Shown one piece after another: positions 42,732 through 51,320 of a stretch of 64,000 nt of DNA. Position 1 is the stretch's first letter. Each line of letters opens with the position of its first letter. Where the stretch lies: contig JAEVYT010000026.1 of NCBI GenBank assembly GCA_023392615.1, positions 11,398 through 75,397 of the forward strand. The letters are read 5' to 3'. This DNA is from Bacillota bacterium (GTDB lineage: Bacteria > Bacillota > Clostridia > Lachnospirales > Lachnospiraceae). The position numbers and the translations under genes were made by a program. The notes under the pieces are model-generated. The model did not search any database and was not told where the DNA came from. It saw only the letters and a program-made list of their open reading frames with translations.

Positions 42732-43358
42732 ATGCAATATTCAATCACACAGCCGGAATTGTTCGATATTAAGGATGGTTTCGGTAGAAAATCATACGGA
42801 GGAAATCAGGCATGGTATCCAAAGTTCTGGGCTAGAAGAGCCGGTTGTGGAGCTACTTCAGCAGCAAACATAACTTCCTATCTTGCTAAAACCAGAGCTG
42901 AGTATAATAGGCTTTATGAACAGGGAAGCAGGAACAAAGCAGATTTTGTTCATCATATGGAAGAGCTATTCGAATATGTAAAACCGGGACCAATGGGTGT
43001 AAACCATGTGGATAAATATATTAAAGGTATTGAACAATATGCAAAATCTAAGGGTATTTCCTTGCGTACGAATTTGTTAACTGCTGAAAAGGAGACTAAG
43101 ATCACAAGAACAAAGCAGGAATTAATAGAATTTGTCCAAAAAGCCATGGAGCTAGACGCTCCGATAGCATTCCTAAATCTATCAAGAGGAGAAGAAAGAA
43201 TCTTACAAGACTGGCACTGGATTACAATCACATCAGTACAAATAGAAGAAAACCATATCTGGGCGATCGCCTCCGATGAAGGATATGCACGAAAGTTTGA
43301 CTTGCTGTTGTGGTACTTAACTACAGGAATGCATGGAGGGCTGATATATTTTGAGTAG
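42732..43358 (+). CDS. Papain-like (C39-type) cysteine peptidase-like protein
   Basis: The 208-residue protein has a Cys-His-Asp set placed as in C39_2 peptidases: Cys in RRAGCGATSAANI (about residue 39), His in DWHWITITSV (about 162) and Asp in AIASDEGYAR. No signal peptide is seen, so it is probably cytoplasmic. AAGGAGG precedes the ATG, and the 13-base gap places it in the MoxR-DUF2201 operon. Whether it cleaves peptides is unknown. Confidence 0.75.
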   Translation: MQYSITQPELFDIKDGFGRKSYGGNQAWYPKFWARRAGCGATSAANITSYLAKTRAEYNRLYEQGSRNKADFVHHMEELFEYVKPGPMGVNHVDKYIKGIEQYAKSKGISLRTNLLTAEKETKITRTKQELIEFVQKAMELDAPIAFLNLSRGEERILQDWHWITITSVQIEENHIWAIASDEGYARKFDLLLWYLTTGMHGGLIYFE

Positions 43359-43409
43359 GGCTGAGAACGTATAACGAGATAGGAGTCGTTGTACATATAA
43401 ACGTAAAGC

Positions 43410-43613
43410 AGGGCTGATGCTAATAAATAATTTGTAGGAGCAATGTTATATTGCCATAATGCACTGTTTGAACGACAATTTCTTAATTTTGTATTTCGAA
43501 AGCGAACATACCTGTACGATTAAGAAATACAAAATCAAGAAATTGTCAGTTCAACCTGTGTGTGAGGCAATATACATTGCTCCTTAACTAAATTATTTGT
43601 TGGCATCAGCCCT
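43410..43613. repeat. Palindromic MITE-like element, copy B (inverted relative to copy A)
   Basis: The 204-bp unit begins AGGGCTGATGC and ends GCATCAGCCCT, with arms pairing almost throughout (AATAATTTG, GGAGCAATG, ATATTGCC) and an apex near 43500-43510. It shares CCATAATGCACTGTTT and GCCTCACACACAGGTTG blocks with the element at 9134 in reverse orientation. No ORF. It lies 51 bases after the peptidase-like gene. Confidence 0.88.
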
Positions 43614-43796
43614 TTATAAATTAAACACAACTCTTATCTTAACCCAAATCACTCAATATTTGGTATCGCAGTAGAGTTGATTCCAACTGGATTGAGGATA
43701 GATATTATATGCACTAAGTGTACATACTTTACATATGAAGTAACGCGCGTTCCTTTCACATAAAACATGAAGATGCTTGCTTGAAAGGATTATTCC

Positions 43797-44225
43797 ATGC
43801 TAATTGCTTATAATAAATATCTGAAATATATCTTTCTTTTTATCACAGGGGGATTTGCCTACGGTATGATAGAGGACATCTCTCGAGGATATTCGCATAT
43901 CTCCATGTTTATAGCAGGAGGGATTTGTTTTATCTTAATTGGTCTTCTGAACGAGGTATTTACCTGGAGAATGGCCTTGATTAGTCAGATGGCGATATCC
44001 TCAATCATCGTCTCCGTAGTGGAGTTTATCACCGGGTTAATCGTCAATGTTTGGTTAAAGCTAAATATATGGGACTATACCCCTCTTCCGTATAATATCA
44101 TGGGACAGGTATGCCTACTATTTACGAACCTTTGGTTCTTTTTATCTTTGTTTGCGATTTTACTCGATGACTATCTCCGCTATTATTTTCTGAAAGAGGA
44201 AAAGCCCAGGTACAAAATCTTTTAG
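43797..44225 (+). CDS. CmpB-like membrane protein (putative ABC transporter type IV)
   Basis: The 142-residue protein has four membrane segments. It shows the signatures FAYGMIEDISRGYSHISM and WDYTPLPYNIMGQVCL of the ABC_trans_CmpB (PF06541) family. Despite that name, no ATPase is encoded nearby and function is unknown. The last four bases overlap the end of the DUF2156 gene on the other strand. No strong ribosome-binding site is visible (AAAGGA at 43782). Confidence 0.8.
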   Translation: MLIAYNKYLKYIFLFITGGFAYGMIEDISRGYSHISMFIAGGICFILIGLLNEVFTWRMALISQMAISSIIVSVVEFITGLIVNVWLKLNIWDYTPLPYNIMGQVCLLFTNLWFFLSLFAILLDDYLRYYFLKEEKPRYKIF

Positions 44226-45112
44226 TCTACTAAAATACAATATTTATCGAGTAATTGTACCGGGTGATAAGAAAGCTTTGAAGTACGTAAGCCCTCATCG
44301 CCTACATCCTCTTCACGGTTAATGTATTTGATACCGTATTCTTGAACCATATCAGTAGCAAATTCCTTAACGATCATCTGATAGGAACCGGGATAATCAC
44401 GGACAGCCTTCTCGATATGGCAGTGTAAGGTATCATTTACAATCTCGCCGATTGTTAATGCGACGATATTACCATCCACTTCGATAAATGCTCCGGGAAG
44501 GTTGAATTTATCCAAAAACTGTAATAGTTCCAAAGTTCTTGTTAACTCTTCCTGTGCTAAGGACGCATCCTTTCCGTGATTTAGTTGATAATCCTTTAGG
44601 AACTCTTCAACTCTTCCCAGATTATCCGAAGTGATACGCTGATATTTATAATCAGGGTAAAGTTTTTTGAATTTGTTGATATGATTTCGTTGGCCGCTGT
44701 ATCGACGTCCTGCCATGTTAGCAAGATCATCTGCAAGATACAGATAATCGGCCCAGTCTCTGTTTGGATGACCGGGGATAGTACCGCCGTATTGATCTAC
44801 CAATGTAGGCACAGCCTCGACTGGAACAGTGCAAAACCATAAAGGCAAATCATTTTCTTTGCAATATTCTTTTAAGGCATCCATAGCCTTGTCAAGAGAA
44901 CCGCCTCCTACCGGAAAGGTGAAGGATGTACGATTTAAGAATTTCACCTTATACAGTATCATGTCATCAAAGATGGTAAATTGAGTTTGATAAAAGTCTC
45001 GCCACATATACATAGCGCCAATTGTGTAGTCACTGGTGCGGCTTACTTTATATTTGAAATATGCGACTGAATCTAATATATTATCAGCCGTTATTGATTC
45101 AAACGTTAGCAT
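44222..45112 (-). CDS. DUF2156 protein (LPG-synthase C-terminal-like, GNAT fold)
   Basis: The 296-residue soluble protein matches DUF2156. It shows YFKYKVSRTSDYTIGAMYMWRD, GRRYSGQRNHINKFKK and the C-terminal NREEDVGDEGLRTSKLSYHPV, a pattern found in phosphatidylglycerol lysyltransferase C-termini and free-standing homologues. The double acetyltransferase-like fold suggests aminoacyl or acyl transfer; without MprF membrane segments the acceptor is unknown. ATG at 45112 follows GTGGAGG. It converges with the CmpB-like gene with a 4-base overlap. Confidence 0.88.
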   Translation of the reverse strand: MLTFESITADNILDSVAYFKYKVSRTSDYTIGAMYMWRDFYQTQFTIFDDMILYKVKFLNRTSFTFPVGGGSLDKAMDALKEYCKENDLPLWFCTVPVEAVPTLVDQYGGTIPGHPNRDWADYLYLADDLANMAGRRYSGQRNHINKFKKLYPDYKYQRITSDNLGRVEEFLKDYQLNHGKDASLAQEELTRTLELLQFLDKFNLPGAFIEVDGNIVALTIGEIVNDTLHCHIEKAVRDYPGSYQMIVKEFATDMVQEYGIKYINREEDVGDEGLRTSKLSYHPVQLLDKYCILVD

Positions 45113-45397
45113 AATTACCTCCACTTGGTTCTTAAGTTAATAGTGTTGCGCATAGAACTAGTTTTATCCTATTAAATGTAAACTTATCCTATGAGAATTT
45201 ATTATAGCAAGTATCTTACCATTTTTATATAGCAAACATAAAATTAAATTTTTATAAACTGGGTAGATTAAATTTTTAATTTTATGATAGAATGGAATTA
45301 TGAATGAAATTATTAGTAAGAAAAAGACTTGTACTTGATGAAGTAATCTTGAGTTCTTTTAACATTCTAATTATTATGTCTTAGAACGGTGGTCAAC

Positions 45398-47152
45398 ATG
45401 AAAATACTTTTAGTCGCAGTGAATGCGAAATATATACATTCTAACTTAGCAGTTTACAGCTTAAAATCATATGCAGCACGTTATGCGGATTCAATACAAA
45501 TTGCGGAATTGACAATTAATCATACGGAGGAAGAGATACTGAAACAGGTTTACCTTCATCAAGCAGATGTTGTAGCATTTTCCTGTTATATCTGGAATAT
45601 TGATATCATAAAACGGTTATCATCAGAATTGAGGAAGATACAAAAGAAGGTTAAGATATGGTTTGGTGGACCTGAGGTATCTTATGATGCAGAACATTGC
45701 TTAAAGCAGAATCCCCAGTTGGATGGTATTATGATAGGCGAAGGTGAGCAGACCTTTTTAGAGTTTGCGCAGTACTATGTTGAGGGGAATATTGCCCTTA
45801 AGGATATTCGTGGACTGGCATACAGAGAGAGTGCATTACTATCCCAGAATCAGAATGATTTGACGACTGAAGAGAAGAGTACGATTACATTAACAGCGGA
45901 ACGACCTCCTATGAATTTGGATGATATACCATTTCCATATGAGGATATGGAGGTATTTCGGAATAAGATTATTTATTATGAGAGCAGCAGAGGATGTCCT
46001 TTTTCCTGCAGCTACTGTCTGTCCTCCATTGATAAAAGGGTAAGGCTAAGAAGTTCTGGGCTGGTGAAGAAGGAGTTAAAACTTTTCCTAGAGTATCAGG
46101 TGCCTCAGGTAAAGTTTGTTGATCGTACCTTTAACTGTAGTCGAAAGCACACTATGGATATATGGTCATTTATCAAAGAGAATGATAACGGAATTACGAA
46201 TTTTCATTTTGAAATATCGGCAGATCTTCTGAATGAGGAAGAGATAGACTTCTTATCAACACTGAGACCGGGACAAGTTCAATTAGAAATCGGTGTGCAA
46301 AGTACGAATCCTGATACGGTCAAGGCTATTCATCGACAGATGGATTTTGGGGTTTTAAAGAAGAATGTGAATCGCATTCAGGAAGGTAAGAACATACACC
46401 AACATCTTGACCTAATCGGAGGGCTTCCATATGAAGGATACGCTTCCTTTGAGAGGTCATTTGAAGATGTATACCGATTAAAGCCTGATCAGCTGCAACT
46501 TGGTTTTCTAAAGGTGTTAAAGGGTTCTTTAATGCATATTGAAAGCGATAAATACAATATTGTGTACCATGATAGTGCTCCTTATGAAGTTCTATCTACG
46601 ATGGATCTTAGCTATGACGAGATTCTTCAGTTAAAAGGAATATGTGACATGGTAGAAGTCTACTATAACAGTGCGCAATTCACGTATTCGATTCAATATT
46701 TGGAACATTTTTATACATCGCCGATGAAGCTGTACCGCGCACTTAGTGATTATTATGAGTTAAATGGATGGGCATCTATTGCGCACAGCAGAATACGTAG
46801 ATTTGAGATATTGTTAGCATTCTTTCAAGAAATCGTACTAGACGGTAAGGAGGACTGCTCAGAGGAAGTTGCACTATTTACAGAGATTTTGGTATTTGAT
46901 GTATTTATCAGAGAGGGTATGAAGGCGAGGCCTGACTTTGCACCCGAGAATCCTATTCAACATAAGCTTCGGGAACTTTATCGAAGCTATGAGACAGATC
47001 GCAGGATGATTCACATAGAGCAATTTCATTATGATGTAATTAATTCAGCACGAACAGGTGAAGTTATTAAGAAGACACTAACAATCTTGTTTGATTATAA
47101 AAACAGAGATCCATTAAACAAATCAGCGAGGTTAGTAGAGATAGAGGGATAA
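45398..47152 (+). CDS. B12-binding-domain radical SAM protein (DUF4080 C-terminus)
   Basis: The 584-residue protein has an N-terminal cobalamin-binding fold (KILLVAVNAKYIHSNLAVYSLK). A radical SAM core follows with CxxxCxxC in SSRGCPFSCSYCLSS (about residue 200) and a C-terminal DUF4080-like region. Such proteins often methylate unactivated carbons or act on tRNA-like or lipid substrates; no substrate is evident. The ATG at 45398 is preferred to GTG 45389; GGTGG gives a weak ribosome-binding site. nth follows 12 bases later, so they are probably co-transcribed. Confidence 0.92.
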   Translation: MKILLVAVNAKYIHSNLAVYSLKSYAARYADSIQIAELTINHTEEEILKQVYLHQADVVAFSCYIWNIDIIKRLSSELRKIQKKVKIWFGGPEVSYDAEHCLKQNPQLDGIMIGEGEQTFLEFAQYYVEGNIALKDIRGLAYRESALLSQNQNDLTTEEKSTITLTAERPPMNLDDIPFPYEDMEVFRNKIIYYESSRGCPFSCSYCLSSIDKRVRLRSSGLVKKELKLFLEYQVPQVKFVDRTFNCSRKHTMDIWSFIKENDNGITNFHFEISADLLNEEEIDFLSTLRPGQVQLEIGVQSTNPDTVKAIHRQMDFGVLKKNVNRIQEGKNIHQHLDLIGGLPYEGYASFERSFEDVYRLKPDQLQLGFLKVLKGSLMHIESDKYNIVYHDSAPYEVLSTMDLSYDEILQLKGICDMVEVYYNSAQFTYSIQYLEHFYTSPMKLYRALSDYYELNGWASIAHSRIRRFEILLAFFQEIVLDGKEDCSEEVALFTEILVFDVFIREGMKARPDFAPENPIQHKLRELYRSYETDRRMIHIEQFHYDVINSARTGEVIKKTLTILFDYKNRDPLNKSARLVEIEG

Positions 47153-47164
47153 GGAGGGGTATTC

Positions 47165-47863
47165 TTGGCCAAAAGAAAAATATCGTCAAAGGAACAGGAA
47201 AGAACAAGCAGAATCTTAGAAGCACTTGACCGGGAATATAGTACGGAGTATAAGTGCTATCTCAATCATGAGAATCCCTGGCAACTATTAATTGCTACGA
47301 TATTGAGTGCTCAGTGTACAGATGAAAGAGTCAATATCGTGACCAAAGATTTGTTTCAAAAATACACCAGTATACATTCTTTTGCTGAGGCAGATCAGGC
47401 GGAGCTAGAGAGAGATATTCATTCCACCGGCTTTTATAGAAATAAAGCGAAAAATATTATCGCTTGTGCGAAGCAGCTGGTAGAAAAATATAATGGTGAG
47501 GTCCCAAATGATTTGGAGGCTTTGACTAATCTAGCGGGAGTAGGTCGGAAAACGGCGAATGTAATTCGGGGTAATATCTTTCATGAGCCCAGTATCGTGG
47601 TAGATACTCATGTTAAAAGAATATCAAAGCATCTAGGGTTTACCAAGGAAGAAGATCCGGTTAAAATAGAATTTGATCTAATGGAGCGCCTTCCTAAGGA
47701 TCACTGGATTTTATATAATATACAGATTATAACGCACGGTAGAGGGCTTTGTACGGCTAGAAGTCCCAGATGTGAGGAGTGTTTTTTGAGAGAAGATTGC
47801 ATTTTTTCAAATCAAAAGGGTAAGAAGTTAAATAAACCAACTCAAAAATCAAAAAAACCTTGA
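47165..47863 (+). CDS. nth: Endonuclease III
   Basis: The 232-residue DNA glycosylase/AP lyase has a helix-hairpin-helix LAGVGRKTANVI with catalytic Lys nearby (LSAQCTDE region and KTANVI). The catalytic Asp is in VVDTHVKRIS, and the [4Fe-4S] motif C-x6-C-x2-C-x5-C is in CTARSPRCEECFLREDC. It removes oxidised pyrimidines. The TTG start at 47165 follows GGAGGGG by 5 bases. Confidence 0.96.
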   Translation: MAKRKISSKEQERTSRILEALDREYSTEYKCYLNHENPWQLLIATILSAQCTDERVNIVTKDLFQKYTSIHSFAEADQAELERDIHSTGFYRNKAKNIIACAKQLVEKYNGEVPNDLEALTNLAGVGRKTANVIRGNIFHEPSIVVDTHVKRISKHLGFTKEEDPVKIEFDLMERLPKDHWILYNIQIITHGRGLCTARSPRCEECFLREDCIFSNQKGKKLNKPTQKSKKP

Positions 47864-48040
47864 TTGATACGTGAAAGTATCATAGAATTATTTTTGTACC
47901 GTGCAGTAAAACTAATATCAACACTTTTTCAATTGGGACATGCAACGGAGGTCCAAAGATACATCAACATTGTCGTGATAGAACATGATAAAATAAATTG
48001 TTTTATTATAAGCAGAAAAAGAATAAAAGAGGTGAAATGA

Positions 48041-48145
48041 ATGAACTTTTACAGTAAAAAATCCAGAAGAATTATAGCTAGAATTATTGTTTTAATATTG
48101 GTACTTGCTTTAGTTGTGCCTTATATAGTAAGTGTAATACGGTAA
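48041..48145 (+). CDS. 34-residue small membrane protein
   Basis: ATG at 48041 follows AAAGAGGTG. The product starts MNFYSKKSRRIIAR, then has a single hydrophobic segment (about residues 11-33, rich in Ile, Val and Leu) and ends VIR. A basic start followed by one membrane helix is typical of small bacterial membrane proteins. I cannot name a family. An overlapping ATGAATG start gives only a six-codon frame. It stands alone between nth and the VanW gene. Confidence 0.65.
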   Translation: MNFYSKKSRRIIARIIVLILVLALVVPYIVSVIR

Positions 48146-48191
48146 TCCCGAAACTTAAAGTGAGCTATTGGGAACTTAAGGAATTCGGGTC

Positions 48192-48219
48192 TTGAATAAT
48201 CTTAGGTTTATGATACAAT
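48192..48219 (+). promoter_or_regulatory. Promoter of the VanW-family gene
   Basis: TTGAAT (48192-48197), 16 bases, TACAAT (48214-48219), 80 bases before the ATG. Confidence 0.55.
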
Positions 48220-48298
48220 AGGAAGAAGTTACATAAATCACTATGAAATAAAGGGTTTTACGATATTTAGTATAAGTAAGTGGAAACGGAGGGTGAAT

Positions 48299-49741
48299 AT
48301 GAGCAGATTAAAAATTGTATTATGCGCAGTATTCCTTTTATTAATATCCGCAGTATACGCAGGAAAGCCTGCGATAGCGGCAACAAATGAAGAAAAGACA
48401 ATATACAAGGGTGTATTCATAGACAAAGTAGATGTAAGTGGAATGACAAAAGACCAGGCGGAAAAGGCTGTTAATGATTTTATTAATAAGCTTCGTGCTG
48501 ATCATGTAACATTATCCGTAGGAGATTATGTTGTATATAAAACCTTAGGAGACTTGGGTTATACAGCAGATGTACAAGAAGAGACGACTCAAGCTATCAA
48601 TATAGGTCGTTCCGGCAATTTGGTAAAAAGATATAAAGATATTAAGGATACTGAGAATGGAAGTGTAACACTTCCTCTTAAGTTTACTTATGATAAAGAG
48701 AAGATTAAAACCTTCGTATCGAAGGATGTCAGTGCATTTAACAAAAAACCGGTTAATGCTTCAGTAGCTATGAAGGGTGGAAAACTGGTATACACAAAGG
48801 ACGTTGTGGGTAAGAAAGTTAGTGTTGATGAAACTACAAACCTTATAACAGCGGCGATTGATAAATGGGATCGCAAGGATATTAAGATTAAGGCAGCAGT
48901 AGAAGATGATCAGCCTTTATATACCTTGGATGTTGTTAAAAAATGTAATACCTTATTAGGTTCCTACACAACGGAATACGCAAGTTCAGCAGCGGGACGT
49001 GCTGCAAATCTTGCAAATGGTGCAAGATTAATTAATAACATTGTTCTATATCCGGGAGAAACTTTTTCTGCTTATGATATTTTAACTCCATTTACAGCAG
49101 CAAATGGATATCATATAGCAGGTGCATATCTTAATGGTGAGGTTATTGATAGCGTTGGTGGTGGTGCTTGTCAGGTTACAACGACACTGTACAATGCAGT
49201 TTTAATGGCTGAGCTGGAAGTTGTACAAAGACAACCGCATTCCATGACAATTAGCTATGTCGATTTATCAAGGGATGCTGCGATAGCAGGTACTTACAAG
49301 AACTTTAAATTTAAGAACAATACAGATGTTCCTATCTTAATTCAGGGATATACAGTTAATCGTAGAATTACCTTCAAATTATGGGGAAATGAAACTAGAG
49401 ATACGAAACATCGTACAATAAAATATGTGTCAAAGACATTATCAGTTAAGCAACCTTCAAAGGATATAATTACTAAAGATCCTTCAAAACCAGTAGGCTA
49501 TCGTGAGGTTACTACTCCTGCGCATACAGGATATAGAGCAGAGCTTTATAAGGTAGTATATAAAGATGGTGTTGAAGTGAGCAGAACGCTTGTTAACAAA
49601 AGCTCATATCAGGCTGCAGCCCGTCGTATAATTATAGGAACAAAAGTAGTTAAAGAGGTCAAGCCGACGAATGCACCAACAAATACACCGACGAAAGCAC
49701 CGGTTGGTAATGTAGGTGATCAGAATAATGTTGAGGGTTAG
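48299..49741 (+). CDS. Secreted VanW-family protein with peptidoglycan-binding domain
   Basis: The 480-residue protein has a signal peptide (residues 1-25, cleavage near KPAIA). A PG_binding_4-type region follows (about 35-200), then the VanW core (about 220-350: NIVLYPGETFSAYDIL, VGGGACQVTTTLYNAVLMAELEVVQRQPHS). A G5-like segment and a Thr/Pro-rich tail end it. Despite the name, vancomycin resistance is not implied; these are wall-associated proteins of unclear role. ATG at 48299 follows GGAGGG. Confidence 0.9.
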   Translation: MSRLKIVLCAVFLLLISAVYAGKPAIAATNEEKTIYKGVFIDKVDVSGMTKDQAEKAVNDFINKLRADHVTLSVGDYVVYKTLGDLGYTADVQEETTQAINIGRSGNLVKRYKDIKDTENGSVTLPLKFTYDKEKIKTFVSKDVSAFNKKPVNASVAMKGGKLVYTKDVVGKKVSVDETTNLITAAIDKWDRKDIKIKAAVEDDQPLYTLDVVKKCNTLLGSYTTEYASSAAGRAANLANGARLINNIVLYPGETFSAYDILTPFTAANGYHIAGAYLNGEVIDSVGGGACQVTTTLYNAVLMAELEVVQRQPHSMTISYVDLSRDAAIAGTYKNFKFKNNTDVPILIQGYTVNRRITFKLWGNETRDTKHRTIKYVSKTLSVKQPSKDIITKDPSKPVGYREVTTPAHTGYRAELYKVVYKDGVEVSRTLVNKSSYQAAARRIIIGTKVVKEVKPTNAPTNTPTKAPVGNVGDQNNVEG

Positions 49742-49804
49742 GTACATTAATAACTGACTCTGTAATGAATACTTAAGAAATGATAAAATGCTAGTTGGAG
49801 AGAT

Positions 49805-50791
49805 ATGATGAAGATTGGAAAAGTATCTGAAACAGTCCTGAAACGGTCTGTACTAAAACAAATTGGACATAGACGCGATGAAGTACTGGTAGGACCCGGC
49901 GTAGGGGAAGACTGCAGTGTACTTGCTTTAGAACAGGATGAAGTTTTTGTACTGTCAACCGATCCCATCACAGGCGCGGTAAAGGATATTGGAACCTTAG
50001 CGGTCAATATCACCGCAAATGATATTGCATCTAACGGAGCAGAAGTATTCGGGTTAATGCTTACGATTTTATTACCGGAAGGAACAGAGGAAGCAGAACT
50101 TCGCGCGATCATGCAGGACATTGAATCTGAATGTAGCAAGCTTAATCTGGAAGTGATTGGTGGTCATACAGAGATTACCAAAGCGGTTAATCAACCAATT
50201 GTAACGGTAACCGGTGTTGGTAAGATGAAGCGTAATGAGATTATCAAAACAGCAGGAGCACGTCCCGGTCAAGAGATAGTAATGACAAAATGGGCGGGCC
50301 TTGAAGGAACAGCGATTATAGCTGCCGAGAAGGAAGAGGAACTTAAAACCAAATATGCAGCAAGCTTTATAGAAAATGCCAAAGAATTCATCAACTATTT
50401 ATCAGTTGTTCCGGAAGCGATGGTGGCACGAGCCGTTGGCGTGACATCAATGCACGATGTCACAGAAGGTGGATTATTTGGAGCTCTATGGGAAATTGGT
50501 GCAGCTTCCAAGGTTGGTCTAGAAGTAGATTTAAAGAAGATATTATTAAAGCAGGAAACGGTGGAGATATGCGAATACTATGATTTGAATCCGTATATGC
50601 TGATTTCCAGCGGATGTATGTTAATAATCACAGATAGAGCAAATCAGCTGGTGGACACTCTGAAATCAGAGGGAATTACAGCAGCGGTGATTGGAAGAAT
50701 AACTCAAGGTAATGACAGAATCATTATTAATGACGAGGAAAGACGTTACTTAGAGCCTCCAAAGAGTGATGAATTATATAAGATAATGTAG
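49805..50791 (+). CDS. AIR synthase-related protein, HypE-like
   Basis: The 328-residue protein has the two-domain PurM/HypE fold. Its N-terminus has GPGVGEDCSVL, the nucleotide-binding LSTDPITGAVKDIG and AVNITANDIASNGAE; its C-terminus has MHDVTEGGLFGALWEIG. HypE proper ends in a conserved cysteine that carries the thiocarboxamide; here the protein ends DELYKIM, so HypE function is unlikely. It probably uses ATP on an unknown substrate. GGAGAG precedes tandem ATG codons at 49805 and 49808. Confidence 0.85.
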   Translation: MMKIGKVSETVLKRSVLKQIGHRRDEVLVGPGVGEDCSVLALEQDEVFVLSTDPITGAVKDIGTLAVNITANDIASNGAEVFGLMLTILLPEGTEEAELRAIMQDIESECSKLNLEVIGGHTEITKAVNQPIVTVTGVGKMKRNEIIKTAGARPGQEIVMTKWAGLEGTAIIAAEKEEELKTKYAASFIENAKEFINYLSVVPEAMVARAVGVTSMHDVTEGGLFGALWEIGAASKVGLEVDLKKILLKQETVEICEYYDLNPYMLISSGCMLIITDRANQLVDTLKSEGITAAVIGRITQGNDRIIINDEERRYLEPPKSDELYKIM

Positions 50792-50837
50792 TTATATTTA
50801 AATGTCTTCTGCTAAATAGCAGTAAATGGAGGTAAGC

Positions 50838-51320
50838 ATGAGAGAACGAATCTTAAAGGCCATTGATAAAAACAGCAAACTATCCCCCGCGGATTTAGCG
50901 ATTATGTTAGGTAGTACGGAGGAGGAAGTGGTAACTGCAATCCAGCAAATGGAGGATGAGTCCATCATCTGTGGTTACCCGACTCTGATAAATTGGGATA
51001 AAGTAAATTGTGAAAGAGTAACCGCACTAATCGAATTAAAAGTAACTCCGCAAAGAGGTTTAGGCTTTGATAAAATAGCGGAAAGAATATATCGTTTTAA
51101 TGAGGTGCAATCCGTTTATCTTATGTCAGGTGGATTTGACTTGACTGTTATCCTTGAGGGGAAAACAATGAGAGAAGTTGCAAACTTCGTATCAGAAAAA
51201 TTAGCCCCAATGGATGCAATCTTAAGCACCGCTACTCATTTTGTATTAAAAAAATATAAAGAGCACGGTCTTCCACTGGTACAGATGAAACAAGATGAAA
51301 GGATGTTGATTACGCCTTGA
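50838..51320 (+). CDS. Lrp/AsnC-family transcriptional regulator
   Basis: The 160-residue protein has an N-terminal helix-turn-helix (LSPADLAIMLGSTEEEVVTAIQQME) and a C-terminal RAM/AsnC ligand domain (VTALIELKVTPQRG, SVYLMSGGFDLTVILEG). ATG at 50838 follows TGGAGG; the ATG at 50826 lies before that site. Its stop overlaps the aminotransferase start (TTGA), so the two are co-translated, suggesting the regulator responds to the enzyme's amino-acid substrate. Confidence 0.92.
   Translation: MRERILKAIDKNSKLSPADLAIMLGSTEEEVVTAIQQMEDESIICGYPTLINWDKVNCERVTALIELKVTPQRGLGFDKIAERIYRFNEVQSVYLMSGGFDLTVILEGKTMREVANFVSEKLAPMDAILSTATHFVLKKYKEHGLPLVQMKQDERMLITP

Noticed and set aside
49805..50791. True hydrogenase maturation factor HypE
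   Set aside because: The C-terminal cysteine needed for thiocarboxamide transfer is missing and no hyp genes are near.
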